Positions 55,208 through 64,000 of a stretch of DNA of 64,000 nt are shown here, piece after piece; position 1 is the stretch's first letter; each line of letters opens with the position of its first letter. The stretch is from positions 18,533 through 82,532 of the forward strand of contig JAIQDT010010000.1 of NCBI GenBank assembly GCA_021521415.1, read 5' to 3'. The notes under the pieces were generated by a model that saw only the letters and a program-made list of their open reading frames with translations, was not told where the DNA came from and ran no database searches. The position numbers were made by a program, and so were the translations under genes. This DNA comes from Bidens hawaiensis. Lineage: Eukaryota; Streptophyta; Magnoliopsida; Asterales; Asteraceae.

Positions 55208-57464
55208 TGATGTACATAAAATTAAACATCTTTTTAGCATCAAATAATCTCTAAAAACTTCTACTTCTATCAAATAACATAGCTTAGAAGGCTACTTATC
55301 ATAATAAAATGCAAATTCAGGTAAACACAAGCCTCAAACGAATAAACAAGCGAAAAGACAAAGAAAAATGGAAGAAAACACAAGATAAATAAGAAACACG
55401 CCCCCATGCTTTAAGAAACACGCCCCTATGCTTCTGATCACAAGAAAATACAAACACTGACGACAAAAGCACGGGACCGTGCCTCCCTGACCACGGGGCC
55501 GTGGTCACCATAAGATAAGACAAAAAATATTTAGGTACATGTCAATAAAATCACGGGGGCGTGCCTCAGAGAGAACATCCCCGTTGTGAGTCATCTTGTA
55601 CGATCTGACAACATGCAACTGGGACACGTGGACACGGGCCGTGCCTCACTAATCATGGGTACGTGCTTCCCTCTCCAGACAACCTATAAATAATGGAGCA
55701 TGTTGCACTCATTTGGTGTGCTTGAAGAAGATCTCTAAATGGGTTTCTCTTATATTAACACCCATATTACACTCATATTGAAGATCTTGTGAGGAGTTTG
55801 AAGGCTTGGAGGTTATCATCATCATCCATCATCATCAACATCATCATAATCCATCATCATTAAGAAGGGAGACTCATCCACATTTGGTTAGATTGTTCTA
55901 GTTTAATCATGTGTTTGTTATCATTTTTTCTTTTTCTGTTCATAACAATGCTCATTATGAGCTAAACTCCAATTACCATCTATAATCTACGAAGAAGCTT
56001 TGTTTTACTTAATGATTATGTGAAACATGTGGTTTAGTCTGGTATAGTATATGGTTATTTGCAACTGGGACACCTGGACACGGGGCCGTGCCTCACTAAT
56101 CACGGGTCCATACTTCCCTCTCTAGACAGCCTATAAATAGTGGAGCATATTGCACTCATTTGGTGTGCTTGAAGAAGATCTCTAAACGGGGTTCTCTTAT
56201 AAAAACACCCATATTACACTCATATTGAAGATCTTGTGAGGAGTTTGAAGGCTTGGAGGTTATCATCATAATAATCCATCATCATTAAGAAGGGGGACTC
56301 ATCCACATTTGGTTAGATTGTTCTAGTCTAATCATGTGTTTGTTATCATCTTCTCTTTTTATGTTCATAACAATGCTCATTATGAGCTAACTCCAATTAC
56401 CATCTATAATCTATGAAGAAGCTTTGTTTTACTTAATGATTATGTGAAACATGTGGTTTAGTTTGGTATAATACATTGGTTATTTTGCAATTATCCATCG
56501 ATGAAGAATTGTTTTATCACTTTAATTCAATACATCAAGGTTGATGATTTATAATCATTTATGGTAATTCATATTCTTGGAAACTAGGAATGGTAAAAAG
56601 TATACTTTGATACTTTATTCAAGATAAAACATGGATCCTTATGTTGTACTTAGAAATGATGAGATATAAGCTATGATCTGTTTCTCTAGTTTTGATAATT
56701 CTGAAATAACATTGTTAACACGATTGCTTAGGTTATCATGCTAGTTAAAGAAATCATATGTTAATGGAATGTGTAATTATAATCTAATTTAATCAACTAA
56801 GGGGAGGTTGTGTGAGTTAACTATAACCACTCGAAGTTGTTAGAAATTGTATTTGAGATATCGAAGTCAATCCTAATCGTTCTACTTACCAAACTGCTTG
56901 TCTACTTAAAATTGACATTCTCGTGGTAGAATGACATTAGGTATGGGTGGACAATAAAATGCGCATGTTACTTTCTTTTATGTCATACAATATGTTCACT
57001 TAGAAATGAAGGACTTTTCAATCATCTATTATTAGGACAAGTTTATCACATGTTTATTTAATAATCATCAAGGAATAATGGAGTGGATTCTTGATATTAG
57101 ATGGACCCCATTCTTGATATTAGATGATAAACCTTCATATAATTGAATAACTCACTTAGAACTTCTCTTCTTGTCACCTATATATTATATATATTTCTGT
57201 TTTATAAAAATTTTAAAAATTACCCTCAAAATGATTAAACCTTTCGATTAAAGTAAGACAAAGATTCATTATTGGAAACATTTGTGTCCATGGATCGATA
57301 CTTGGTTCTTACCAATATTATTCTACATATACGATAGGTACACTTGCCTATTTTGTGTTTGTTTAGTCTTAATAGAAATCACTTTTATAAATTTAAAACA
57401 CGATCTTATGCGAAAGCTAAAATCCCCACCTTTCATATTTTAACCGCAACGCACACACGCAACA
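55208..57464 (+). mobile_element. 3' LTR of Athila element with internal 446-bp tandem duplication
   Basis: TGATGTACATAAAATTA to CGCAACA. Compared with the 5' LTR it has a direct duplication of 446 bp (55615-56060 and from 56061), which includes the TATA box (55684-55693 and 56131-56140) and palindrome pairs. The join shows shared TGCAA at the breakpoints. Palindrome pairs are seen at 55469/55491 and 56078/56100. Confidence 0.85.
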
Positions 57465-58008
57465 GTTTACTACGCATAAACTACTCGTATGCGTAATGTT
57501 CACCATGTAAATTTATCGAGACGAGTAAATTACTAATAAAAAACTCGTATGGTGAATGTAAACTAATCGTTGACCAAGATGTACTCATAACGACTAGTTG
57601 ACCTATCAAACTAACCGTTCTAGTTAGTATTTTGAAAAACTAACTGGTTCGATTTATTTGTTAAACAAACGCATCGTTGTGGTTAGTTTGATAAACTACT
57701 CGTGACTCGTAAAGTTTTAAAATCTACTCGTCGCGACTAAAGGATTTCTTATTTACTCATGGGCGTTGGTTACGAGGCTTTAAACTTATTTAACCGTTAC
57801 GAGTAGATGATTAATAAAACTGGTCGTTACGGTTACCTTATGTACACATGGCAAGTTATAATTGGTTATACAAACTACTCTTGTGTAATCATAAACTATT
57901 CGTCACGACTAGTATATAATACCTATTTTGGGAATTTTTTGGAAATGACACCTATAACCAGAAAACGTATTCATAAACGCTTATTATGATAATTTTCCCT
58001 TAAACAAA

Positions 58009-58258
58009 CCATATAGACACTTGGTAAATCTTTAGATGGTTCATATAATTACCAAAACAAAAAGAATGATTTCATTTATAAACGGTTTTGGAGTCTCAAA
58101 TCAAACCCAAAGTTTTATATAAGATTTTGAAATTTTGAACTAGATCTTGTAAAGATCTAAAAGAATGACACAAAACCTTATGATTATTTTTTTTCAAATT
58201 AGTAGCTTTAATATAAAATGAATGGCTTTTAGGTACCTCACAAGGGAGTACATAGGAT
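58009..58258. other. Spacer, nothing recognised
   Basis: AT-rich DNA without coding or repeat structure that I can name. Confidence 0.5.
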
Positions 58259-58907
58259 TTAGGTGTTCATTCATCTCAAATTTCTGGATTGGATTCCGTT
58301 CTTCTAGTGGTAGTCCACGTAAGCAACGACGTGGAAGTGTGTGGGGATTGTATTAGCCATCTAAGATGGCTAGATCCAACCTTATTCCCTTATTGACATG
58401 TGGCAGCACCATATGAGACCAGCTATTTTTTAGAACGTCGACCTTCTTGAAACTAGGAAATTAATGATTTGAGATAGACCTTGTACAAAACTTGTTAGTT
58501 TAAACCCCGAGCCCACCCGAGTTTTCATACCATCGTGTGTTACACCAGAGAGTTATGCTCTTGTGGTGGTACGACGACTGTAAAGTGGCAGCTGGCGGTA
58601 TGGTTTCCCGAGGGAACGCCCAAGACAAACTTTGAAAGCTAACGTAGGCCCGATTAAGACAACATAGTCTAACCAGAGTAGGTCAACGAGGCTCTCCAAA
58701 TTTGAAGAGTGCGGTAGCCTAAATACAGTAAAGTCGTCGTTCAAAAAAATAGTTAGTCTCGTATAATGCTACCACGTGTCAGTAAGGGAATAAGGTTGGA
58801 TCTAACCATCTCAGATGGCTTATTTAGTCACCATATACTTCCACGTCTTTGCTTATGTGGATTGCATTAGGAATCCAATCCAACCATCTCAGATGGCTGA
58901 CACCTAA
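58259..58907. mobile_element. Foldback MITE (~650 bp)
   Basis: The outer parts are inverted: TTAGGTGT ... TGGATTGGATTCC ... CCACGTAAGCAACGACGTGGAAGT (58259-58335) with ACTTCCACGTCTTTGC ... GGAATCCAATCCA ... ACACCTAA (58828-58907). Inner arms carry ATCTAAGATGGCTAGATCCAACCTTATTCCC-type sequence (58357-58390 and 58780-58820, only the core AAGGTTGGAT named here). The middle (58648-58752) shares about 110 bp with the hAT element at 33998-34105. No target duplication found. Confidence 0.6.
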
Positions 58908-59559
58908 TATCATTTACTTCTTTGTCAAATACCTAAAAACCTTTTGTTTTATATTAAATCTACTATTTTGAAAAGAAAAAAAAAACTTAAAACTATCATG
59001 TAAAGATCTAGAAGATCATAAAAAAACTCATGGTTTAACTATAAGTGTAGAATGATTATTGTCAATACCATAAAATAAAGAAAACTATCACCAGATATAT
59101 TATCAAGTGAATAGAATGTAGTCTACAAAACTAAGATAAGTGTCAAAATCAAATGCTTTACATGATTGAAGCATTTCATGCATAAGATAGTTCATGACAC
59201 AACATTAAGGCTATAAGTTCATGAGTAATGGGCGGCAAAAACAGGCGACAAAGGGGCTACAAAATCATGAAATACCGTCCTCTAGGCGATAAGTGGGCAA
59301 TAAATTGGGGGGGGGGGACGAGTATTTTTTCACATGTCATGTTGTTTTGGAAATTATTATATTCAAAGGTGTGTGTAATATATGTATAATATATATGTGT
59401 GTGTGTGTGTGTATGCATGCATATATGAGGCTACAACACCATTACACCCTTCAAACAAAAACTCAATATTTGCTGACTTAGCGTCACATGGCGCAAGTCG
59501 CCCCATTTTGTATCCCCTCCACTACACATAACCTAAGTGAAAGCATGCTCTATAGAGTA
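58908..59559. other. Spacer with G run and (TG)n
   Basis: A run of ten G (59308-59317) and a (TG)n tract (59395-59412). No gene. Confidence 0.5.
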
Positions 59560-59564
59560 GTAAT

Positions 59565-59766
59565 AGAGCTATTAATGGACCTAGTCTTGATTGGAAAGAT
59601 TGGTGTAGGTTTAGTTTCGTAAATTTCCCATTATGATAGGTTGTCGTTTGCCTTTTGTTGTTTTGTTATTTGGTTGTTTCCTTTATTACTTCCTTTTGTA
59701 AATGGTTACTCTTAGGTTTTTTTTTTAATATATTTGGCTTTTCAAAAAAATAAAAAATAAAAAAAA
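59565..59766 (+). mobile_element. LINE 3' end fragment
   Basis: The frame SLDWKDWCRFSF matches the tail of plant L1 ORF2 (compare SLDWSSWCKFKLM in the LINE at 35161). It is followed by a T-rich 3' untranslated stretch and an A-rich tail (59745-59766). Only the last ~200 bp of a LINE. Confidence 0.65.
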
Positions 59767-59930
59767 TTATACACATACATTATTAACCACGGTTAACCGG
59801 AAGATCTAGTGTGTATCGTAATTATACTTTTTCAAAAGATAAAAAAAATTTGTACGCATACATTATTAACCGGGGTTAACTGACAGATCTAGTGTGTGTC
59901 GTAATTAAACTTTTGGGCTGAAAAAGGCAA
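59760..59930 (+). repeat. Tandem duplication of ~84 bp
   Basis: Two copies of a unit with ACATTATTAACC..GGTTAAC and AGATCTAGTGTGT.TCGTAATTA, at about 59764-59846 and 59847-59930. The GGTTAACC core is palindromic. Confidence 0.7.
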
Positions 59931-60085
59931 ACTGAATGTTTAGATTGCTAGTAAAATGGTTAAGTTTGTTTGATTGTTTCATGATAGTCGTTTTATAAAA
60001 CGTGTGTTATCTGTATTCACCAACTCATAGCTAACATATTCTTCTATAAAGTATTCTTTTTCAAGGTAATCATACATAAGGTTAG

Positions 60086-60512
60086 TGTCGAAAACACGAA
60101 AATGAATCTTACCTGATCCATGACGATGCTTCCACGGATTTTCGAGATGAACGAACCACGTCTTGCATCTTCTTCTTCTACGGCAAGCGCCGGTGACCTA
60201 CAACTGTGAGACCGCGATGGGCTTTCCTGGGGTGTGGAGGTGACCGCTAAGATGATCTTGAAGATCTCTTGTTCACAGACACAAAAATATGGTGGTGGCT
60301 CTTACTGAGAATTTTCCAACCCTTGATAAGGAGGTGGAGGACCTCCTTATATAGGGGAGCCTCATGGCCACCATCATGATACCTAATGGGCCTAGCCCAG
60401 TTAGGGTTACCTCCACAAAACCCCCTCGGCCCAAAAACAAATGTATTAGCCCATATAATAAAATAAGCCCAAAACACAATAAATTAGGGTTCTTAGTACC
60501 ATAACCCCGACA
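60086..60512 (-). mobile_element. 3' LTR of the non-coding element (left copy)
   Basis: On the minus strand it starts TGTCGGGGTTATGG and ends CGTGTTTTCGACA. TATA box CCTATATAAGG on the minus strand (about 60354-60344). It differs from the right copy mostly by one-base indels in homopolymers. The adjacent polypurine tract, ACTTGGGGGGCT, is at 60524-60513. Confidence 0.9.
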
Positions 60513-60719
60513 AGCCCCCCAAGTCCAGTGTTGCTCCTAGGCGTGGCAAGCGTTTAGGTGGAGCACTGGACTTTATAAGGTGTGCTAGATCGTGAGGCGG
60601 TTTCTTCCCTTTTCTTCGGCCTTGTCTCTGAGTTTTGGGAGGTTTTCTCCATGATGGTGACATGTTGTGATCTTATGATGATGATGGTGCACTAGTATGA
60701 ATAAGATATAGCACGCATC

Positions 60720-61855
60720 ATAATAATAGTGGCGCGGGGCCTGATAATAAAACTGCGCACGAGGCGACCTATGAGCAATAGTAATAACAAAAGCCTGCGC
60801 GCGAAGCGACTTACGAGCTGAGAATAATAAAAACCTGCGTGCGAGGCAACTTACGAGCTGAGAGTAATAAAGCTGGCGCGTGCGGCGACTTATGAGCCTG
60901 TAGAATAATGAAGCTGGCGCGTGAGGCGGCTTACGAGCTGTAATAATAAAGAAGCTGGCGCGCGAGGCGACTTACGAGCTGTAATAATAAAGAAGCCTGC
61001 GCGCGAGGCGTCCTTATGAGCTGTAATAATAAAGAAGCCTGCGCGCGAGGCGTCTTATGAGCTGTGAATAATAAAGCCTGCGCGTGAGGCGACTTACGGG
61101 CTAAAAGAATAGTAACAGGCTTGCGCGCGAGGCGTCTTATGAGCTGTCATAATAAAGCCTGCGCGTGAGGCGACTTACGGGCTAAAAGAATAGTAACAGC
61201 TTGCGCGCGAGGCGTCTTATGAGCTGTCATAATAATAAAAAGCTTGCGCGCGAGGCGTCTTACGAGCTATAAGAATAATAACAGCCTCGCGCGAGGCGTC
61301 TTATGAGCCTGTGAATAATAAAGCCTGCGCGTGAGGCGACTTACGGGCTAAAAGAATAGTAACAGCTTGCGCGCGAGGCGTCTTATGAGCAGTCATAATA
61401 ATAAAAAGCTGCGCGCGAGGCGTCTTACGAGCTATAAGAATAATAACAGCCTGCGCGCGAGGCGTCTTACGAGCTATAAGAATAATAACAGCCTGCGCGC
61501 GAGGCGTCTTATGAGCTGTGAATAATAAAGCCTGCGCGTGAGGCGACTTACGGCTAAAACAATAGTAACAGCTTGCGCGCGAGGCGTCTTATGAGCTGTC
61601 ATAATAATAAAAAGCTTGCGCGCGAGGCCGTCTTACGAGCTATAAGAATAATAACAGCCTGCGCGCGAGGCGTCTTATGAGCTGTGAATAATAAAGCCTG
61701 CGCGTGAGGCGACTTACGGGCTAAAAGAATAGTAACAGCTTGCGCGCGAGGCGTCTTATGAGCTGTCATAATAATAACAGTCTGCGCGCGAGGCGTCTTA
61801 TGAGCTGTGTGAATAATAAAAGCTGCGCGTGAGGCGTCTTACGAGCTACTTTATG
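60720..61855. repeat. Tandem array A: GCGCGCGAGGCGTCTTA units
   Basis: Roughly two dozen degenerate units of about 40-45 bp, each with GCGCGCGAGGCG(A/T)CTTA.GAGCTG followed by AATAATAA. Very CpG-rich in an AT-rich setting, with many GCGCGC sites. Higher-order pairs (GCGCGCGAGG alternating with GCGCGTGAGG) repeat about every 170-200 bp. Confidence 0.9.
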
Positions 61856-62039
61856 TCCCAGCGCCACGTGCAGATGTTGCATGCGCGTGCGCGTAGACTT
61901 TGGTTTTGTGTTATGCGCCACGTGCAGATGTTGCATGCGCGTGCGTGTAGACTGTGACATGTGTGAGCGTGTGATGCATAAGCGTGTGTGATATGCGTGA
62001 GCATATGCGATGCGTGAGCATATGGTATGAGGATTCCAA

Positions 62040-62515
62040 CCCTTAAGTTTGGCACGTAGCCATATGGGATATTATGAGGATTCCCAACCTTGGCGCGTAG
62101 CCATATGGGATATTAGGAGGATTCCCAACCTTGAATTTTGGCGCGTAGCCATATGGGATGTTAGGAGGATTCCCAACCTTGAAGTTTGGTGCGTAGCCAT
62201 ATGGGATATTATGAGGATTCCCAACCTTGGCGCGTAGCCATATGGGATATTAGGAGGATTCCCAACCTTGGCGCGTAGCCATATGGGATATTATGAGGAT
62301 TCCCAACCTTGGCGCGTGGCGCGAAGCCATGTGGGATATTATGAGGATTCCCAACCTTTAAGCGTGGCGCGAAGCCATGTGGGATATTATGAGGATTCCC
62401 AACCTTTAAGCGTGGCGCGAAGCCATGTGGGATATTATGAGGATTCCCAACCTTTAAGTATGGCGCGAAGCCATATGGGATATTATGAGGATTCCCAACC
62501 TTTAAGTTTGACATC
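62040..62515. repeat. Tandem array B: AGCCATATGGGATATTATGAGGATTCCCAACCTT units (core named in parts)
   Basis: About ten units of 41-57 bp sharing CATATGGGATATTATGAGG and ATTCCCAACCTT. Repeated open frames on both strands (ARSHxGYYEDSQP / KVGNPHNIPxGFAP) arise because many units are multiples of three; I do not regard them as genes. Confidence 0.9.
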
Positions 62516-62559
62516 ATTCGTTGATTTGGATTAGACTAGTCTCGTCTGATGAGTACCAT

Positions 62560-62865
62560 CATGCTCGCGCGCAGATGTGACGCGCGAGCATACATGTTGC
62601 GTGAGCATCTGATATGTATGAGCATATGTACTGCGTGAGCACGCTTGATGTTTGAGCATCGATGCATGAGCATACTTAGACGTTTGAGGCTGCTTGATGT
62701 TTGAGCATGCTTGATGCTTGAGCATCGATGCGTGAGGATGCTTGATGCTTGAGCATGCTAGATGCGCGAGGATGCTTGATGCTTGTGCATGCTTGATGCG
62801 TGAGCATCGATGCGTGAGCATGCAAATGTTTGAGCATGCTTGATGCTTGAGCGAACCCAGATCTG
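62560..62865. repeat. Tandem array C: GATGCTTGAGCATG units
   Basis: Short units (about 14-22 bp) of GATG(C/T)(T/G)TGAGCATGCTT type, partly self-complementary (GCATGC, GCTC/GAGC). Confidence 0.85.
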
Positions 62866-62999
62866 ATTCAGCACCGACATGAGGGTTTTCTCCCAAAATA
62901 TCGGGTATTTCTTCCTGTGTATTTCCAGATCATTGTTCAGATCCGATAGTATTTTTTCCTGTGTATTTCTTCCAACAGATCTGATAGTATTTCCAGGTC

Positions 63000-63205
63000 T
63001 GGAAAATTTTTTAGATCTACGGAAGAACATATCTGAGAGAAGAAATCGTAGATCTGAGATATTGATGAACAGATCTGAATATTGATGAACAGATCTGGAA
63101 TATTGATCCGTATATCTGAGATCTTGATGAACAGATCTGTAGATTTGATGAACAGATCCGTATATCTGATGAGCAGATCGTATAACTGAGATGCTGATGG
63201 ACAGA
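63000..63205. repeat. Tandem array D: ATTGATGAACAGATCTG units
   Basis: About eight units of 20-28 bp containing GATGAACAGATCTG, with the AGATCT palindrome in most. Confidence 0.85.
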
Positions 63206-63244
63206 TCGGAGGACGAAACGAGAAGCGAAATGTGGTTCATTGCC

Positions 63245-63264
63245 GTCCCAACGGATGGCGCCAA
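63245..63264 (-). promoter_or_regulatory. Primer-binding site of the non-coding element
   Basis: On the minus strand TTGGCGCCATCCGTTGGGAC follows the LTR end directly. Its first 14 bases equal those of the Tat element's site at 17819. Confidence 0.85.
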
Positions 63265-63690
63265 TGTCGAAAACACGAAAATGAATCTTACCTGATCCAT
63301 GACGATGCTTCCCACGGATTTTCGAGATGAACGAACCACGTCTTGCATCTTCTTCTTCTACGCAGCGCCGGTGACCTGCAACTGTGAGACCTGCGATGGC
63401 TTTCCTGGGGGTGTGGAGGTGACCGCTAAGATGATCTTGAAGATCTCTTGTTCACAGACACAAAAATATGGTGGTGTCTCTTACTGAGAATTTGCCAACC
63501 CTTGATAAGGAGGTGGAGACCTCCTTATATAGGGAGCCTCATGGCCACCATCATGATACCCTAATGGGCCTAGCCCAGTTAGAGTTACCTCCACAAAACC
63601 CCCTCGGCCCAAAAACAAATGTATTAGCCCATATAATAAAATAAGCCCAAAACACAATAAATTATGGTTCTTAGTACCATACCCCCGACA
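63265..63690 (-). mobile_element. 5' LTR of the non-coding element (right copy)
   Basis: Same sequence as 60086-60512 with scattered one-base indels (for example CTTCCCACGG versus CTTCCACGG) and few substitutions. TATA box in the same place (63523-63532 region). Confidence 0.9.
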
Positions 63691-63695
63691 GTTAG

Positions 63696-64000
63696 TAAAA
63701 TGAGAAGTTAAGCTAATGATAGATTGGATGTGAACCGAAAGTTAGCCTTGGACATTAATACCCCGCCTTGCACAAGGGCGGCCCTACGGCTCGATTACGA
63801 GGGTCAGTACCACTATGATTAAAAATCAATTAGTGTTACATATGCGAAAAAATCTCGACTGACCCTTGTGAGATACTGCGAAAAGGAGTAAAAACATAAA
63901 GGAAAAGAAGAAATATAGCCGTAAAAAATTCCGACAAGAGTATAGTTTGCAGCAGGAAGTAACTAGGTAATTTGGGGAACAATTAATATTTTATTAGCTG
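63696..64000. other. Spacer at window end, nothing recognised
   Basis: Includes ACCCCGCCTTGCACAAGGGCGGCCC, a small GC-rich inverted patch (about 63762-63786, core only). No gene seen. Confidence 0.4.

Larger units (their letters stand above)
43411..57464 (+). mobile_element. Athila-lineage Gypsy retrotransposon, ~14 kb, degenerate
   Basis: LTRs at 43411-45161 and 55208-57464, an Athila-type primer-binding site, gag with zinc knuckle, protease, RT/RNase H and integrase remains, a long post-pol region with several small ORFs, and a polypurine tract. Many stops and shifts show it is dead. The flanks CTTAA and GTTTA are not a clean duplication, which fits its age. It inserted into the right arm of the foldback MULE. 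Confidence 0.9.
38047..57999. mobile_element. Giant-span foldback MULE (about 1.6 kb of its own, split by two insertions)
   Basis: The ends GGGAAAATTCTCAAAATAAG (38047-38066) and the matching complement at 57980-57999 are flanked by an exact 9-bp duplication TTAAACAAA (38038-38046 and 58000-58008). The left arm is 38047-38318 plus 42627-43130, the loop is near 43140-43160, and the right arm is 43160-43410 plus 57465-57999. The arms pair over long stretches rich in ACGAGTAG / CTACTCGT motifs. Insertions at 38319-42626 and 43411-57464 account for over 18 kb. No transposase seen in its own sequence. Confidence 0.85.
60086..63690 (-). mobile_element. Non-coding LTR retrotransposon, 3605 bp, filled with tandem arrays
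   Basis: Two ~427-bp LTRs in the same orientation (60086-60512, 63265-63690) with a 5-bp duplication GTTAG (60081-60085, 63691-63695). Read on the minus strand the element runs LTR (TGTCGGGG...TTTTCGACA), primer-binding site, four tandem arrays, polypurine tract, LTR. No gag or pol is encoded, so it must depend on proteins from another element. Its primer-binding site starts like that of the Tat element. Resembles large non-autonomous (LARD/TR-type) derivatives. Confidence 0.9.

Noticed and set aside
60720..61855. CRISPR-like regular repeat array
   Set aside because: Units are contiguous degenerate tandem repeats in an LTR element of a plant genome, without unique spacers or cas genes.
62049..62534. 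Repetitive ORFs on both strands (ARSHMGYYEDSQP / KVGNPHNIPYGFAP)
   Set aside because: They follow array B unit for unit and are open on both strands, as expected for a tandem repeat with unit lengths divisible by three. Not genes.
62758..63348. 196-codon minus-strand ORF over arrays C and D
   Set aside because: Composition mirrors the short repeats (SVHQIYRS, HAQTFACSR); starts inside the LTR and has no domain.

Overview
This is repeat-dominated nuclear DNA from a flowering plant. I found no intact host gene. Dual-RNase-H Tat and Athila Gypsy elements, spliceosomal introns, plant MULE/hAT/PIF transposons and a chloroplast HSP90 gene fragment all point to a dicot. Several repeat families resemble ones I associate with Asteraceae; that placement is inference.

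Layout. 1-6 kb: a decayed LTR end, a terminal-inverted-repeat element carrying a foldback MULE (2821-3930, 9-bp target duplication TAATATTAT), and a Helitron-like patch with captured exons, including exon 1 of chloroplast HSP90. 6-13.7 kb: a broken Copia element joined abruptly to the 3' part of a Tat element. 14-16.8 kb: a SINE (16-bp duplication), a solo LTR (TTTAT) and a small MITE. 16.8-29.3 kb: a complete, very young Tat retrotransposon (duplication GTTAG, LTRs differing by about two substitutions and one homopolymer), with an intact 1780-residue polyprotein and, on the opposite strand, a five-exon accessory gene. 29.3-38 kb: a foldback MITE, a truncated LINE (16-bp duplication), a second foldback MULE, a hAT element (8-bp duplication), a second LINE end and a PIF/Harbinger-type gene relic. 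38.0-58.0 kb: a third foldback MULE (duplication TTAAACAAA) split by two later insertions, a probable solo LTR (duplication GACGA, itself interrupted) and a 14-kb degenerate Athila element. 58-64 kb: a foldback MITE, a LINE tail, and a 3.6-kb non-coding LTR element (duplication GTTAG) filled with four kinds of tandem array.

How the parts relate. The window is a layered record of insertions whose order can be read from target duplications. The Tat polyprotein supplies protease, reverse transcriptase, two RNase H domains and integrase. The antisense gene has its own TATA box and four short introns that keep one frame across about 915 codons, broken only by a TAA at codon 782. The 3.6-kb element shares the first 14 bases of the Tat primer-binding site and the same target duplication, so it may be a Tat-dependent passenger.

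Most unusual signals: (1) the spliced antisense gene in Tat; (2) in Athila, a 14-bp GCACGGGGCCGTGC-type palindrome that occurs repeatedly as pairs exactly 22 bp apart, upstream of LTR promoters and of small 3' ORFs; (3) three foldback MULEs with 9-bp duplications, one of them 20 kb because of nesting.
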